64,000 nt of DNA from Halichondria panicea. Lineage: Eukaryota > Porifera > Demospongiae > Suberitida > Halichondriidae. Within the stretch, counting starts at the first letter, position 1. Each line of letters begins with the position of its first letter. A model generated the notes under the pieces. The model saw nothing but the letters and a program-made list of their open reading frames with translations. It had not been told where the DNA came from and made no database searches. This document shows positions 37,409-49,520 of this stretch, piece by piece. The position numbers and the translations under genes were made by a program. The stretch covers positions 11,270,632 to 11,334,631 of the forward strand of contig NC_087377.1 in the NCBI RefSeq assembly GCF_963675165.1. The letters run 5' to 3'.

Positions 37409-39896
37409 ATGGTGCACTTCAGAAGTAATCATTGTCTTGTAAGTGTAGCTGTGTCATTGCTGAGCCAAGGTAAAGATTTATATAGTCCTAGGTTTATGAA
37501 TGTTTAGTGCATGATTAGTGTCAATGTTTTTTCCTGCAGGCTACCCCAGGACTAGTGCTGCCAGTAGAGAGAACCACTGGACTGGGTTGTATACCAGAGG
37601 GCAGGACTGTCAGCTATGAGTGCACTGCTACTGATCCAGTAGATCCTCCTGTGGCTAGTACGGTTTGGCAGGGAACTGCCCTCAACTGTCCTTCAGCAAG
37701 TGATACAATAAACAATCGGATCACTCTATCTCATAATCAATTTCAGTCTGGAGGCACTGCTGGTGTTTGTGGTGGCTTGTCTGCAATGAGTACTGGATTT
37801 AGTAGAAATGAATACACCTCAAGATTGATTCTAACAGCCTCTAATGAGTTGAATGGAATGACTGTTATGTGTAGTTTGAGTATTTTTATAGTTGGAAATG
37901 ACACCGTAATAGTTGGAGGTGAGTAACATAATTATGACTATCTGACTGTACCATAACCTTTGCCATTCCAAACAGCTTCTTCCCTTCCTCCTCTAAGTGT
38001 CATGGTTGACGTCACTTCTTCTTTGTCCTTCACATTCAGTTGGATTCCACCATCTGATACCAGCAATGTGGGAGGATACCTGTTTAACGTGACTGGAGAG
38101 GATTGTGGTTGTGTAAGTATGAAAACCAGTGCTGAAACTACCAATGTCCTGTGTTCTGGTTGGACGGTCAGTGGTCAGACCTGCTCCTTTGAAGTGAGGG
38201 CCATATCAGAAGACTGTGGGTTCACCAGTGATTCTGTTGCACTAGCCATCTCACTGCGCGGTGAGTTCATACACACAGCTATATACATGCATGCACTATA
38301 TAAAGAGGTATCGTTCTCGTAGTACCATCCAGTCCAACTGGGCTACAAGTGATGGCAATGTACAATCAGTATAGAAGCACAGCGTACATTGAAGTGGACT
38401 TTATGGGTGTGGTGAGTTGAATCAGTGACATTCTCATACTATAACTATAATTATGACCTTGAGTTTTCCTCATAAATTTCGATTTACTGTCACGTGTAAT
38501 CTATAGCGGGTACATATATACTTGGTGCCTAAAACTTTTCTGGCAAATCTATGTGATGCCGGTTCCAAATTAACTTCGATTACTTCATTCACCATTGCAT
38601 GCTTACCTGCTATAATGTAATCCACGAAAAGCATATAGTTTACTTGGTTTGTATGGCATAAGAGCTATGAAACTGTTAACTTTGACACATCCTGTCTAGA
38701 ATTGATTACTGTGACCAACGGTGGTGTGTGAAAGTGCTATAACTGGCTTATCGCATAATGTGATAAGGCCTTTTGTTAGTACGGTACTATAATATAGATT
38801 TTCCCTTCTTGTAAGTAAATATACTGCTCACATTCTAAGCAGTCCATCCCTCTACTTGGTGCTAACCTGGACTCTACTATCAGCTACACAGTCACATTAA
38901 CAGGAACTAGAGCCACCCTTCAATTTAATGGAGTTAACTGTAACACTACCAACTACTGCACACTCAGAGTGAGTGGGTCCCAGCTTTCTCCGGCTGACCG
39001 CTATACTGTCAGTGTTGTTGCGTCTAATATCTTTGGCCAAGGAGCACCAGTTACCTTTGTAAATCCAGGTTAGTAGTAAACTATTATACTATTCTGAGCA
39101 TTCAGTGTCATGTTTATTGTAGCTATTGTTGACAGCTTAGATAATGAAACAACAACAATGACGAGTGTATAATTGTATAAAACTTGCTATCAATAGTTGG
39201 AGTGTGTCTGATGGAATGTGACCCTGAAGTCCTGGGAAAAAGCCCTTCATCTCAAAGAAGTACTGGCTCAGTGCATGGCTGTTCTCAATGGAGTGGTAAC
39301 CTACAGTGGTGTGGTTCTCGGCTCTGTTGCTACCTTAACATGTGACACTGAGTATAGTATTACTAATGAGTATAATAGGACCTGTATGAGTGACGGTCAC
39401 TGGAGTAAAGGAACCCTGAGATGCGAGCAAGAAACTACAGCAGGTGAATGCTATACGGCTATACAAACTGTGACCTGTTGATTGTGCTTATACTAAAGAA
39501 TGCTAGCTATACAAACTGTGACCTATTGATTGTGCATGCATGCCTATACTAACTATACAAACTGTGAGATTGTGCCTATAATAACTAAAGATAACATTTA
39601 CTTATTAAATGGATGTGAATGTTCTTGCAACTATAGAAAACAATCTTTCTTTTGGAGTATCTATTGCTGTTGCTGTTATTCTGACGTTCCTGTTGACCCT
39701 GGCTCTAGGAATCTCCATTGGTGTTTTCATTGTGTTGGCAGTGAACAAGTGGAGGAGGTCTGAAAATATAACTCTGCAAACTGAAACTGAAACTGAAATG
39801 ATACCACCTCCTGTGATATACGAAGAACCTAATGACATTAAACCTGACCCCTTCACTCAGGAGAACGTTGCTTATGAGCTAGTAAAACCCAATTGA
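37409..39896 (+). CDS. Receptor G: signal peptide-Ig-FN3-FN3-CCP-TM-tyrosine tail
   Basis: Exons 37409-37469, ~37550-37918, 37976-38260, 38323-38411, 38843-39068, ~39258-39443, 39637-39896. Signal peptide MVHFRSNHCLVSVAVSLLSQ. The Ig exon has VSYECTA and VMCSLS. The first FN3 exon (FSWIPPSDTSNVGGY) contains extra cysteines. A second FN3 is split over two exons (phase 0) by a 431-bp intron that holds a TATAGCGGG-type MITE. One CCP follows (VLNGVVTYSG, LTCDTEY, W-S-K-G). The tail after the TM helix (VILTFLLTLALGISIGVF) has IYEEP and NVAYELV. The acceptors of exons 2 and 6 are chosen by phase among several AGs and are the weak points. Three broken copies of its 5' exons lie elsewhere in the window. 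Likely surface receptor. Confidence 0.78.
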
Positions 39897-40157
39897 CTAT
39901 ATTATTATTTTAGTGAACGAAGTGGTTTTATAATTATATGGTAGATCAGATCATGACACTTTTGGTAATTAGTTTGTTCTCTGCAAAATAGGTTCTTATA
40001 CTAGTAAGAAATGATTTTATAGCAACTGCTTGTTTAAATAGCTGCTATAACAATAATCAAAATAAAGTGCATGGTGACTGTTGACAATAGAAGTGAATGC
40101 TATATCGTATACCATATTGAATCAACAAACAATTAAGTACTATTTCAGTTAAATTAA

Positions 40158-42407
40158 TTAAGCTGTATATTTGAGTTCTCCATAAGCCTGGTTTGACTGC
40201 AACTCAATGTTTTTCTTTGCCATCTGGGGTGGATAATCATTGTTGTACACAAATCTCTTTTAAGTTAATTTTCTCACTTGTCCATAAGCTTCATTAGACA
40301 CCACTTGAATGTCTTGTGTTCTTTGTGCTGTTACTAGACCGACTTCCTCGTATACTGGACCAGCTGCGACTTTTGGAACTTTATTGTCTGACAGTTGGGT
40401 GCTACCTATTGATAAAGAGTCAGTTTTTAATAACATGAAACAACCTTTTGCCCTCACTTTTTGTTTTCTTTACTAAGACTATGAACACCACAACAACCAG
40501 TACCACCACCACAAACAGACTGCCAAGAGAACCACCAGCTATAGCCCCAACGTTATCAGCCAGTAGAGCTAAGACGGAAATCAACAACACATGTATAATC
40601 ACCACAATGATACAATGCTATTATACACAGCTTAGTATATACGCAATTGTGCATGTAGTATATTGACTTTAAAAAAGGCTATTAAAAGTACTCACGGACA
40701 GTTGTTGGGGACACACACATGATGGTGCTAGGCTCAAGGTTCCAGACTCCAGCATTAGTGCAAATGATGGTGTTGGATCCAGTCAGTGAGAGTCCATTGT
40801 CACACTGGTAAGTCAGCACTGTTCCCTCCAACACTGTCTCATTCAACCCCTCATAGTTTACTATAGTTCCGTTGGAGGGCTGCTCAGGTAGAGAGCAGTT
40901 GACTGTGAAATTCAACATATAGGGTATACTAAAATTATGCTATAGCACCGTTGACTGTATTATATTATAGCTACACAACAGAAAAAACTAACAGACATTA
41001 AAATAGTATGTTTAGTACCTGGCCTTTCCCTGCACACCAAGCTCCCAGGATTCTCCACCCACTCTCCCCTACCCCCCACATCAGTGCATATGCTGGTCCT
41101 CACATCAAGGGGAAACAGTCTCTCGTCACAGCGATATATAACTTCTGAACCCAATGAGAAAGGTGGTGGGACACCACTGATGTCCACACAACCTCCAGAC
41201 GGTGTGGCAGGAGAACTACAGGTGACTGGGGGATCTAATGCATGCATGAGATCAACATTCCTTTTAGAGAGTTAAGTGCCCATGTACACTGTAAAAACAC
41301 TCTTTTTTTATGAAAAGTGTGCTCAGCGTATATGCGACATTTTAGCCGGTGTGCTCAGCACACTTCAGTGTATGATACCTGTAACTGGACTGTTGCAGTC
41401 AACGGTCCCAGGGTCAGGAGACCATCCATTAATGCCACAGGTTGAGGTTCTCACTTCATTGTCTCCACTACAAGTGAAGGAGAGCATGGATCCACCAATA
41501 GTGACAGGAGGTGTGTTGATGATGGTCACACCAGCAGCAGTAGACGGTGTGGGGCACACCACTGTATTACAAGAAGGAGCTATAGTATATCAATGTTGTA
41601 AGAATTTAAAGAGTACTAATTGAAGTAGCTTACTTAGATCAACAATTAAACTTTCATTCATTCCAACACAGTTGACAGCTCTGACGGTCACATTGTATAA
41701 AGTGTTGTAGGAGATGGTTATCTGTGTGGAGGTGGTCTCCACAGTGACTGGTGACCCAGAGAGAGGTGTTGGGGAGATGGTGAGAACATAGCTGACAGAC
41801 ACACCACCAGTAGAGGAGGGGGAGTCCCACTCCAGAGTGATATTAGAGGAACTGGGTTGGTTTAGAGTGAATGATACTCTTGGGTTGAGTAGAGGGGAGG
41901 GTGGATCTGTGCATGAGTGTATTGATCCATTGTTTGACAGACAAAGAACTCACCAGCCACAGTGATAGTGAGAGGACCTTCTCGTGAGCTCTCTCCATCA
42001 CACAACACCATAGTACCTTCTACAATGGAGGCCTCAGACAGTGAGACGAGATTGGCAGTAACCATTCCTCCACTAGAGTCAGTGAAAACACTACGGAATG
42101 CTGGATTACCTTGTGTGACATCAGTGTTGCTGGTGTCCACAGTTATGGTAAATACTTGCAGTTGTGGAGAAGTGACCATCCATCGTATGAGACTACCAGG
42201 CAGAGTGCAGGTGAAGGTGACAGTGTCATCAGGACAGGCCACAGTGGAGGTGGATGTCAGTGTGGCTGAACAATGATAGCTCTATAGAGTCAAAGTTTTA
42301 GACTATCTATAGCCAAACAATAGCAAACAAATAATTATATAAAAGTCCTTACCTGCAACACTAGTAGCAAACAACTGAATAGTGATAATAACTGCTTTTA
42401 CTTGCAT
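40158..42407 (-). CDS. Receptor H: signal peptide-Ig-FN3-CCP x3-TM-triple tyrosine tail
   Basis: Minus-strand exons: 42353-42407 (MQVKAVIITIQLFATSVA), 41954-42265 (Ig; VTFTCTLPG), 41634-41906 (FN3; LEWDSPSSTGG), 41380-41561, 41019-41234 and 40696-40902 (three CCPs; FTCSG, YRCDE, YQCDN), 40568-40458 (TM; LFVVVVLVVVVFIVLV), 40278-40405 and 40158-40223 (tail). Junction phases agree. The tail reads VYEEV, then SNEAYGQ, then from the last exon IELQSNQAYGELKYTA. It therefore carries three tyrosine motifs, and the last exon duplicates the NxAYG motif. The tail exon IELxxNQAYG also matches the ends of A and B. Receptor I is a tandem, decayed copy. Extracellular CCPs suggest protein-protein recognition, but the ligand is unknown. 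Confidence 0.82.
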
Positions 42408-42654
42408 CGCAGGATTGCAGGAGGCCTGATCTAGATCTAGGACTCATAGAAAATAGCATTTAATTAAAAAGAACACACCTCTTTTCAGACTAATTTTAGT
42501 AATAAAGGAAGCCAAGAAAACCACATGCACCATACAAATTAGTGTAAGATCAGAAAAATAATATTATTTTGCATACTTCCACCCACACATTCAGTAGGAG
42601 ACCATCACAAAACTCAAACACAACAGTGTTTGCACAAAATACACCCTCAACTAT

Positions 42655-42835
42655 AAATAATGAAAAGCACCCTGGCTGCTGATGGCTTGGCTCCTCAGGG
42701 GCAGTGCAGTTGACCTTGTAGGACAGCACGCAGTTAATAAAGTAACAGCACTATGTATAGTACTGAGATCAGGCTCTCGTACTCCATTTTGTCCATCTGT
42801 TGTGCTAGTGGCAGTCAGAATACCCATGGGAATGA
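42655..42835 (-). pseudogene. Degenerate CCP exon scraps
   Basis: Matches 43580-43760 of receptor I with deletions: 'tggctcctcaggggcagtgc' and 'ccattttgtccatctgttgt' correspond to CCP exon ends there. No frame survives. It sits at the boundary between H and I, the expected place for a leftover of tandem duplication. Confidence 0.7.
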
Positions 42836-42887
42836 TTGCTATCTTATACCATATTGAATCAACAAACAAGTAGTTCAGTTCAATATA

Positions 42888-44955
42888 TTAAGCTGTATAT
42901 TTGAGTTCTCCATAAGCCTGGTTTGACTGCAACTCAATGTTTTGCTTTGCCATCTAGGGTAGAATAATCATTATACACAAAGCTCTTTTACGTTCATTTT
43001 CTCACTTGTTCATAAGCTTCATTGGACTCCACTTGAATGTCTTGTGTTCGTTGCGCTGTTGCTAGACCGACTTCCTTGTATACTGGACCAGCTGCGACTT
43101 TTGGAACTTTATCGTCTGATAGTTGGCTGCTACCTATTGAACCAAGTCATAAAGAGTCAGTTTAACATGAAACAACCTTTCCTTCACTTTTTGTTGATAA
43201 TTACTAAGACTATGAACACCACAACAACCAGTACCACCACAAACAGACTGCCAGGAGAACCACCAGCTATAGCCCCAGCGTTATTAGCCAGTAGAAAAAT
43301 CAACGACACATGTATAATTATCATACATCTCACCACAATGCTTACACAGCTTATGCAAATGTATGTATTAAAAAAAGAGGCTAATTATAAGTACTTACGG
43401 ACAGTTTTTGGGGACACACACATGATGGTGCTATAGGCTCAAGGTTCCAGACTCCAGCATTAGTGCAAATGATGGAGTTGGGTCCTATCAATGAGAGTCC
43501 ATTGTCACACTGGTAAGTCAGCACTATTCCCTCCAACACTGTCTCATTCAACCTCTCATAGTTCACTATAGTGCCGTTGGATGGCTCCTCAGGGACAGTG
43601 CAGTTGACTGTGTAGATATAGCATACGCATGCAGTTAATAATATTCGAGCATGCACTATACCTGGCAAAGCCCTGCACACCACAGCACTTGGATCAGGAT
43701 CCCACACTCTATTTTGTCCATCTCTTGTGCAAATTGCAGTCAGAATACCCGTGGGAAAGTGTTCATTATTGCACTGATATGACCTGTGACCCTTCTATGT
43801 AAGACTGACCACTAGTGTTCATAATGCCCATAGAGGGGGACCCGGGAACTGGGCAGGTCACTGGGGATTCTGTAAGAGATATACAGCTTGATCTATATGC
43901 AAACTTATCAAACTTACTCATTGTTGGACACAAGAACTCCTCAGGGTCAGGATTCCATCGTCCATCATTGCCACAGATAGAGGTTACTATCTGATTATCT
44001 TCAGAACAAGTGAAGGCAAGTGTGGAGTCCACGGTAGGTACACTGGGTATCTGGACAATAACCACACCACTAGCAGCAGAGAGGAAGGAGGGACAGGAAA
44101 CTGAGTATTATAGAGTGAAGTATTAGTTGTGGGGACAGTAATTTAACATTTGCTTGCCTATGGAAGGTATAGTGAACCGCATTGAGGCATCTCTCATTCC
44201 AGCACAGTTAACAGCTCTGACAGTCACGTCGTAGGGTGTGTTAAAAGAGACAATGATCTGTGCGGAGGTGGTCTCCACGGTGATTTGTGACCCAGAGAGA
44301 GGTATTGGGGAGATGACGAGGACATACCTGACAAACACACCACCAGTAGAAGAGAGAGGGTCCCACTCCAGAGAGATATTAGAGGAACTGGGTAATTGGT
44401 TTTGAGTGGAGGACATTGTTGGGTTCAAAGATCTGTGTAAAATGTGTGTCTATATTATTATATCCTAGCTCTAACCACAATAAACTTTACTTACCTGCCA
44501 CAACGATGGGTATTGGACCTTCTAGACAGTTCACCATAGCTCCACCAGCGCTGTCACCATGGTGAGGGTGGTGAGTGTCGATATGATCAAGACTCCATTG
44601 TGTCCGGAGTAATCAGCCCGGAACATGACCCCATCAGAGCCAATCTCCCTTGTTACAATACTGTTACTCACTAATCCAGATGCACTGGCCACATCCATAT
44701 AATAATTATAGTACCAGGTAGAGTGCAGGTGAAGGTTACAGTGTCATTAGGACAAGTCATGCACGTTGCATGGGACTTGGTGTCAGTGTACAAGTGGCTA
44801 TATAAAATTCGATCTATTAGAAGCAATGATAATTATACATATCTATACCATATCTGGGCAGAAACAATCTATTATATACCTGCACTGAAAGAAGAGAGTA
44901 ATACGCCACACACTAGAACTGCCCTCAAGCGATCCAAGCAGATTTCCTGTGTCAT
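42888..44955 (-). pseudogene. Receptor I: decayed tandem copy of H
   Basis: Same exon order as H: signal peptide 44880-44955 (MTQEICLDRL, VCGVLLSS), Ig about 44490-44770, FN3 44158-44432, CCPs 43918-44100, about 43665-43870 and about 43400-43612, TM about 43195-43300, tail exons about 42990-43130 and 42888-42955. Lesions: two frameshifts in the Ig exon (after TGG near 44695 and near 44550), a broken phase at the FN3 start, a shift in the second CCP near 43785, and a 2-bp insertion near 43433. The tail keeps VYKEV (Glu to Lys), SNEAYEQ and IELQSNQAYGELKYTA. The FN3 donor is GC (GCAAGC). Several independent shifts make function unlikely, although correction of assembly errors could change this. 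Confidence 0.75.
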
Positions 44956-45229
44956 GTCTAGAAGTCTAGATCTAGTTGCATTGAAATAATTATAGCCCTT
45001 TGTTTTATGTAGGACAGGACTTCCTATATATAGTGTCATATAATTATATATTTCCTGTGAGGGTTAGCTAATAGTGTTGCACTTCTATAATGATGCTTAC
45101 CTAATATCTAATTTATGACAGTTCACCCAGGTTGCATGTGTGGACAGAGTCATTAACACAGCTTAACATTTTTATCAATGGGTTACACGAAAAAACATTG
45201 TTAAAACACAATGATGCATTTCAGATGTA

Positions 45230-46160
45230 TAGCCATTGTGTGGTTGAATTGAAAGTGCATGACATTGTAGTAATTGTTGTGTCATTGGCCAAGGTATAGA
45301 TTTCAAAAGTAAAAGACTGAGATTGTTAACTCCTACCCCAGCATAGATCTATAGATAGTCCATATTTCTAACAATCGCTGACTCATCTTTCAGGTTTTAG
45401 ATGTGTAGAATGACAGAAAAACACCAGTAGAGTTATCGGAGGGCAGGACTATCAGCTATGAGTGTATATACGTACTATCACTGGTCCACTGATTTCAAGG
45501 AATTAAGGAATTCATTGCTAAACGAATTCACACGAATTCCATTAATTCAGAGGACAGGCTCTTCTAACAGCCACTTTACATGACAGAAACTGCATGGCTA
45601 CTGCAAATAGTTATATAGGCTTGGTGAATTTTGCTAATTATGGTTTGATCTATCCGCTCCTCTGTGACAGTATTGGGAAGTATAATTATGTACACATGCA
45701 ATATAGCACTTTTTTATCCGGCCAACACTTATATATGCCATGCATGTTAATATGTGGTTAGACCTGCTTATTTGAACTGCAGACTGCATGTATCTCAAGA
45801 CTGTGCATGGTGCGTTTGATTACCATGCAGTGATTCTGTTGCATTAGCCACTTCACTACACGATGTGAACTTTTATACTGAATCAGGCAATTGTATTCAT
45901 AGTACCATCCGGGATGATCCCGTCCACCCAACTGGACTGGCAATGTACAACCATTATAGAGTATGCATGGCAGCACTGAGTACTTCAAGAAAATTCATTG
46001 GTGTGTAGTGAGCTGAATTATACACGGGAGGTTAATTATACGCTCATAAGAATAGTTGGAGTGTGTCTGGTCGACTCTGGTGGAATATACGACCCTGAAA
46101 AACAAGCTCACCATAATCAAAGAAGTGCTGGCTCAGGGGCTGTACCAATGTGATTTTTAG
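45230..46160 (+). pseudogene. Decayed copy of receptor G
   Basis: Collinear with 37410-39270: signal exon scrap ('ttgtgtcattggccaaggta'), Ig scrap ('ggagggcaggactatcagct'), FN3 end ('gattctgttgcattagccac'), the 38323-38411 exon ('agtaccatccgggatgatcc'), and the CCP exon start ('aatagttggagtgtgtctgg'). Large deletions and no open frame. It follows the H/I pair as G precedes it. Confidence 0.8.
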
Positions 46161-47156
46161 TAGGTACATATACGTATATAGCAGTATCCAATTGGTTTTT
46201 TATAACGCCAAAGATTTTCGTTGTAATTACACTAGATCTATTATAGTGTTGCATTAATATAAAGTTATAGCTATATATACGTTTATTAGATTTGCTTTGC
46301 TCTAGTTTTACTTACTTGTAATGCCATTGCAGCCTTTTCAGAAGAGTGCGATGGCAAACTTGAGCAAACTCGTCCATAGAGTGTTGCTATACTCTACTTA
46401 GTAGTTTTAGTTATGCACTAGCTATATAATTATTAATTGGTAGTTGCCATAGCATCCATTAATTGAAATTTAGTAACAGTAATGGTCAATCATTTCCCAC
46501 TCTTCATTCAGCAGTCATTATAGTTATACACTTGTTTCGTTAATGATATTTACCTAATATTACATTTTTGCATATTTATAAAGGCAGCATGTCATGACTT
46601 TATGTCCTGCCATGTATTAAAAATCTACAGTCAAAAACAATCTAGAGCTATAATTTGCTATGATAAGTATTGATATGATAAGTATTGATATGCGATCGTA
46701 GCAGGCTCGACTTTTGACTTTAAGTGTACTGTATTCATGTGATTGCGTGTTCAGCCTCCTCTGCATTCCTCAGTGTATATTGTACTAACATGTACTCAAA
46801 ACCAACATTCCTAATCAGCCACATAATCATCCCATATGGAAGTACACAGTTACACAGGTGAACTACCTCCCTTAACTGAATCTTACGGAAGCCCATTAGG
46901 GCAATTCACTTCCTAGTTAGGAAGGTCAGAGGTCACCACTAACTCGGAAGTGAAGCCACGTGGAAGTAACGCGACTTGGAAGTGAAGCCGATTGGAAATC
47001 CTAAAAATGAAGTTAATAGCCGTGTTGTATATAGGCATGAATAATAGTTGCTAGCAGTTGCTAGACTTGCTAGAGCTGTTGTTTGCTGTAATTTTATTAT
47101 CTAAAGTCTATTTAGAAGCTAAACTCCAATTGGCTTTACACAAGGTCAGAGGTCAC

Positions 47157-47535
47157 CACTAACCTGGAAGGAAAGCGATTTGTAAGTGAAGCAGATTGGA
47201 AATTCCAAATGAAGTCAATAGAGATTCTGTGCATGATAGATTCTGTAATCTATTGTTTTTGCAATGTTTTTATTACTGTTTGCAGTCTGTAGAAGCGATA
47301 TGGAGTTTGCAATGCATTGCGCATGCAGAGCACAATGCCATGTGCTCATTATAATTATTTATAAGGTTTACCTCCGACGGCAGTTATCGCTTCAATAACT
47401 ATGGCCAAGCTTTTATATAAATGTATAGACTACAGAATCTCTATTGACTTCATTCGAATTTCCCATCTGCTTCACTTCCAACTTGCTTTTGTCATGTTCC
47501 AGGTGGCTTTACTTCTGAGTTAGTAGTGACCTTTG
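47157..47535. repeat. Internal inverted repeat within the left transposon arm
   Basis: 'aaggtcagaggtcaccactaacctgg' at 47153 pairs with the reverse complement ending near 47540, and 'caatagagattctgt' at 47218 pairs with 'acagaatctctattgac' at 47431. It looks like a MITE derivative of the same transposon inserted in, or duplicated from, its own terminal repeat. Confidence 0.75.
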
Positions 47536-47819
47536 ACCTTAGATGGGCGTGGCCCGCCTCCAAAAGGGGAGACGGGTTGCAGCCCTATCTAGCATTTGTT
47601 CTTGCTGCAGAAAAACATGCAGCACCAATCAGATTGCAGACTGCCTACATTACGTAAGCAGTTTGCATTCAGGAATGCATATGCACCAATCAGATTGTAT
47701 AGCCCTTACCTAATGCATTTTTGTTGGCTTCCCAGCCCCTCCCCGCAAGCTGAGCTTTGTGGTTAGAGGCGCGGCTAATTGGGGCGAGCGAAGCGAGTCC
47801 TACCTAGTCTTCAACGTTG

Positions 47820-47995
47820 CAATTTTGTCTGTATGTATGTATGTATGTATGTATGTATGTATGTATCCATACGTCATGGACCGGCACAATGATTTGCTTT
47901 TGGGACTCATGATCCTTGCCGACTTCCACCGTTGCAATTTTGTCTGTATGTATTTGCTTTTGGGACTCATGATCCTTACCGACTTCCATTGGACG
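47820..47995. repeat. (tatg)n microsatellite and 60-bp direct repeat
   Basis: 'gttgcaattttgtctgtatg' begins at 47816 and again at 47932. The first copy has about nine tatg units. Both continue into 'ttgcttttgggactcatgat'. It lies inside the transposon. Confidence 0.9.
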
Positions 47996-48426
47996 TATTT
48001 GGCCAAAATGTAGCAGCAATTGCTGAAGCCAAAGTCACTGCTGACAACCTAATCTCTGCACAGCCCTTCTCATGTTCTTTTATTATTATTATTATTATTA
48101 TTATTTTATTATGATGGTACTGTCATGAACTCAGTTACGCGACCTTGATAACTACCAGTGCGAATGTAAAATGCTTCTACTACGTATACTAAATTAATAA
48201 CCTTGAATTTAAATACAAAATATTTCTTTTAATTCGTAAAACAAGCATGTTTTCTTACGCTCGCCCCACAATGTTCAACATTCTCCTAGTGATATTCATA
48301 GTTAGTACGCGATGCAGCAGAACGAATGCTAGATAGGGCTGCAACAGAGGAGGTACGACAGGAAGCGATGTATCACTGCTAAATTGACATTCTTTAAATA
48401 ACGCGCGCACACTTGCCACGAACAAA

Positions 48427-49455
48427 ATGTCTTCCCAGCAAAACGTAGACAGCGACATTGCTAGAACTCCTTTGTCAGTCTCTAGTCCCTTGTCATCAGT
48501 AGAAATTGGACTTGACAGATTGATCACTATTTTGAAGATAGGAATAAAGTTTGCTTATATCATCCCGTCCTTCTCAGTGATCTATGTGATTTGCGACAAG
48601 TTAGAATTCAGTTCCTTGATAAATAAGACCAAGACAGTGCTAGTGACTCTCCTGTTGTAATGATGGATGCCTTCATCAGAGCTGATCCCGAGCTAGACAA
48701 AATAGTACCTCCTTTCACTATTCAACTCAAAGATTACTGCTTCGTATCGGCAAGAATTCCGTCCACTACATACTGATATAGTGCTAGTGATCATACAAAC
48801 TATAATTATAGAGACGCATAATTATATGAAATTGTGTACATCATACATATAGTTTTTAGTACAAATAATTATTCCGAATGTAGGTGGAAGAGTTTTGCAA
48901 ACGTGTGTACGTCAAACACCTTGAATCTACACCAGATGGACCCTTCATTATCTGGGGATGGACAGAAGAGAGTATGGATGAGAAAAATGCCTCTGATGAC
49001 GATCCAGCGTTGGTGTCTGACAGTTTGTCAACAGAATCAGATAAAAGTGATGACGAGTGTGCAGTCTCGAAAGAAATTAGCACCGTCAATTTTAAGTGTG
49101 TTGGTGTCACTCATGACCCCTTGTATCAAGAAACTTTGAAGCTAGCATTTGATATGTTGATCAACGAAAAAAAGAATGTTCCAGTGAGATTAAATCCCGA
49201 ACCTAACAATCCGTATGATTCTCATGCAGTGGCATTTGAGTGTGAGATAATTGCTGGCTGTTGGAAGGTGTTTGGGTACCCAAGGAACTGTGTGATTTTG
49301 TATTGAGTGCTATCGACAAGGGGGACATTCTTAACGTTGAATTTTCATGGATTAAATATAAAATTATTCGAAGTACTGGACCTGGATACTACACAGCTGT
49401 TAAAGTTTCTAAACGAAACGATTGGCACTCTCAATGCGACACCATGTATCATTAG
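48427..49455 (+). pseudogene. Transposon gene 1: HIRAN-domain protein, frame-broken
   Basis: A first exon starts MSSQQNVDSDIARTP at 48427. A frame with LSDLCDLRQVRIQFLDK follows, with a TAA at about 48625 where a Gln codon would fit. The second exon opens after a tttgtag-like acceptor near 48881 and carries an acidic stretch (SMDEKNASDDD). A HIRAN-like domain follows: CVGVTHDP ... VPVRLNPEPNNPYDSHAVAF. Near 49265 the frame must shift to continue VPKELCDFVLSAIDKG, the natural HIRAN end. HIRAN domains bind DNA ends in repair and remodelling proteins. Here the gene is cargo or an accessory protein of the transposon. The shift and stop suggest this copy is dead. Confidence 0.65.
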
Positions 49456-49520
49456 ATTGAACAATCAGTCCCAATTCATAATAATGTCTGATACATAATA
49501 ACTTAAATTTGTAAATAATT

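Noticed and set aside
39605..39856. Minus-strand ORF opposite the TM exon of receptor G
   Set aside because: It is an antisense shadow of a well-supported exon with a TM helix and tail motifs.
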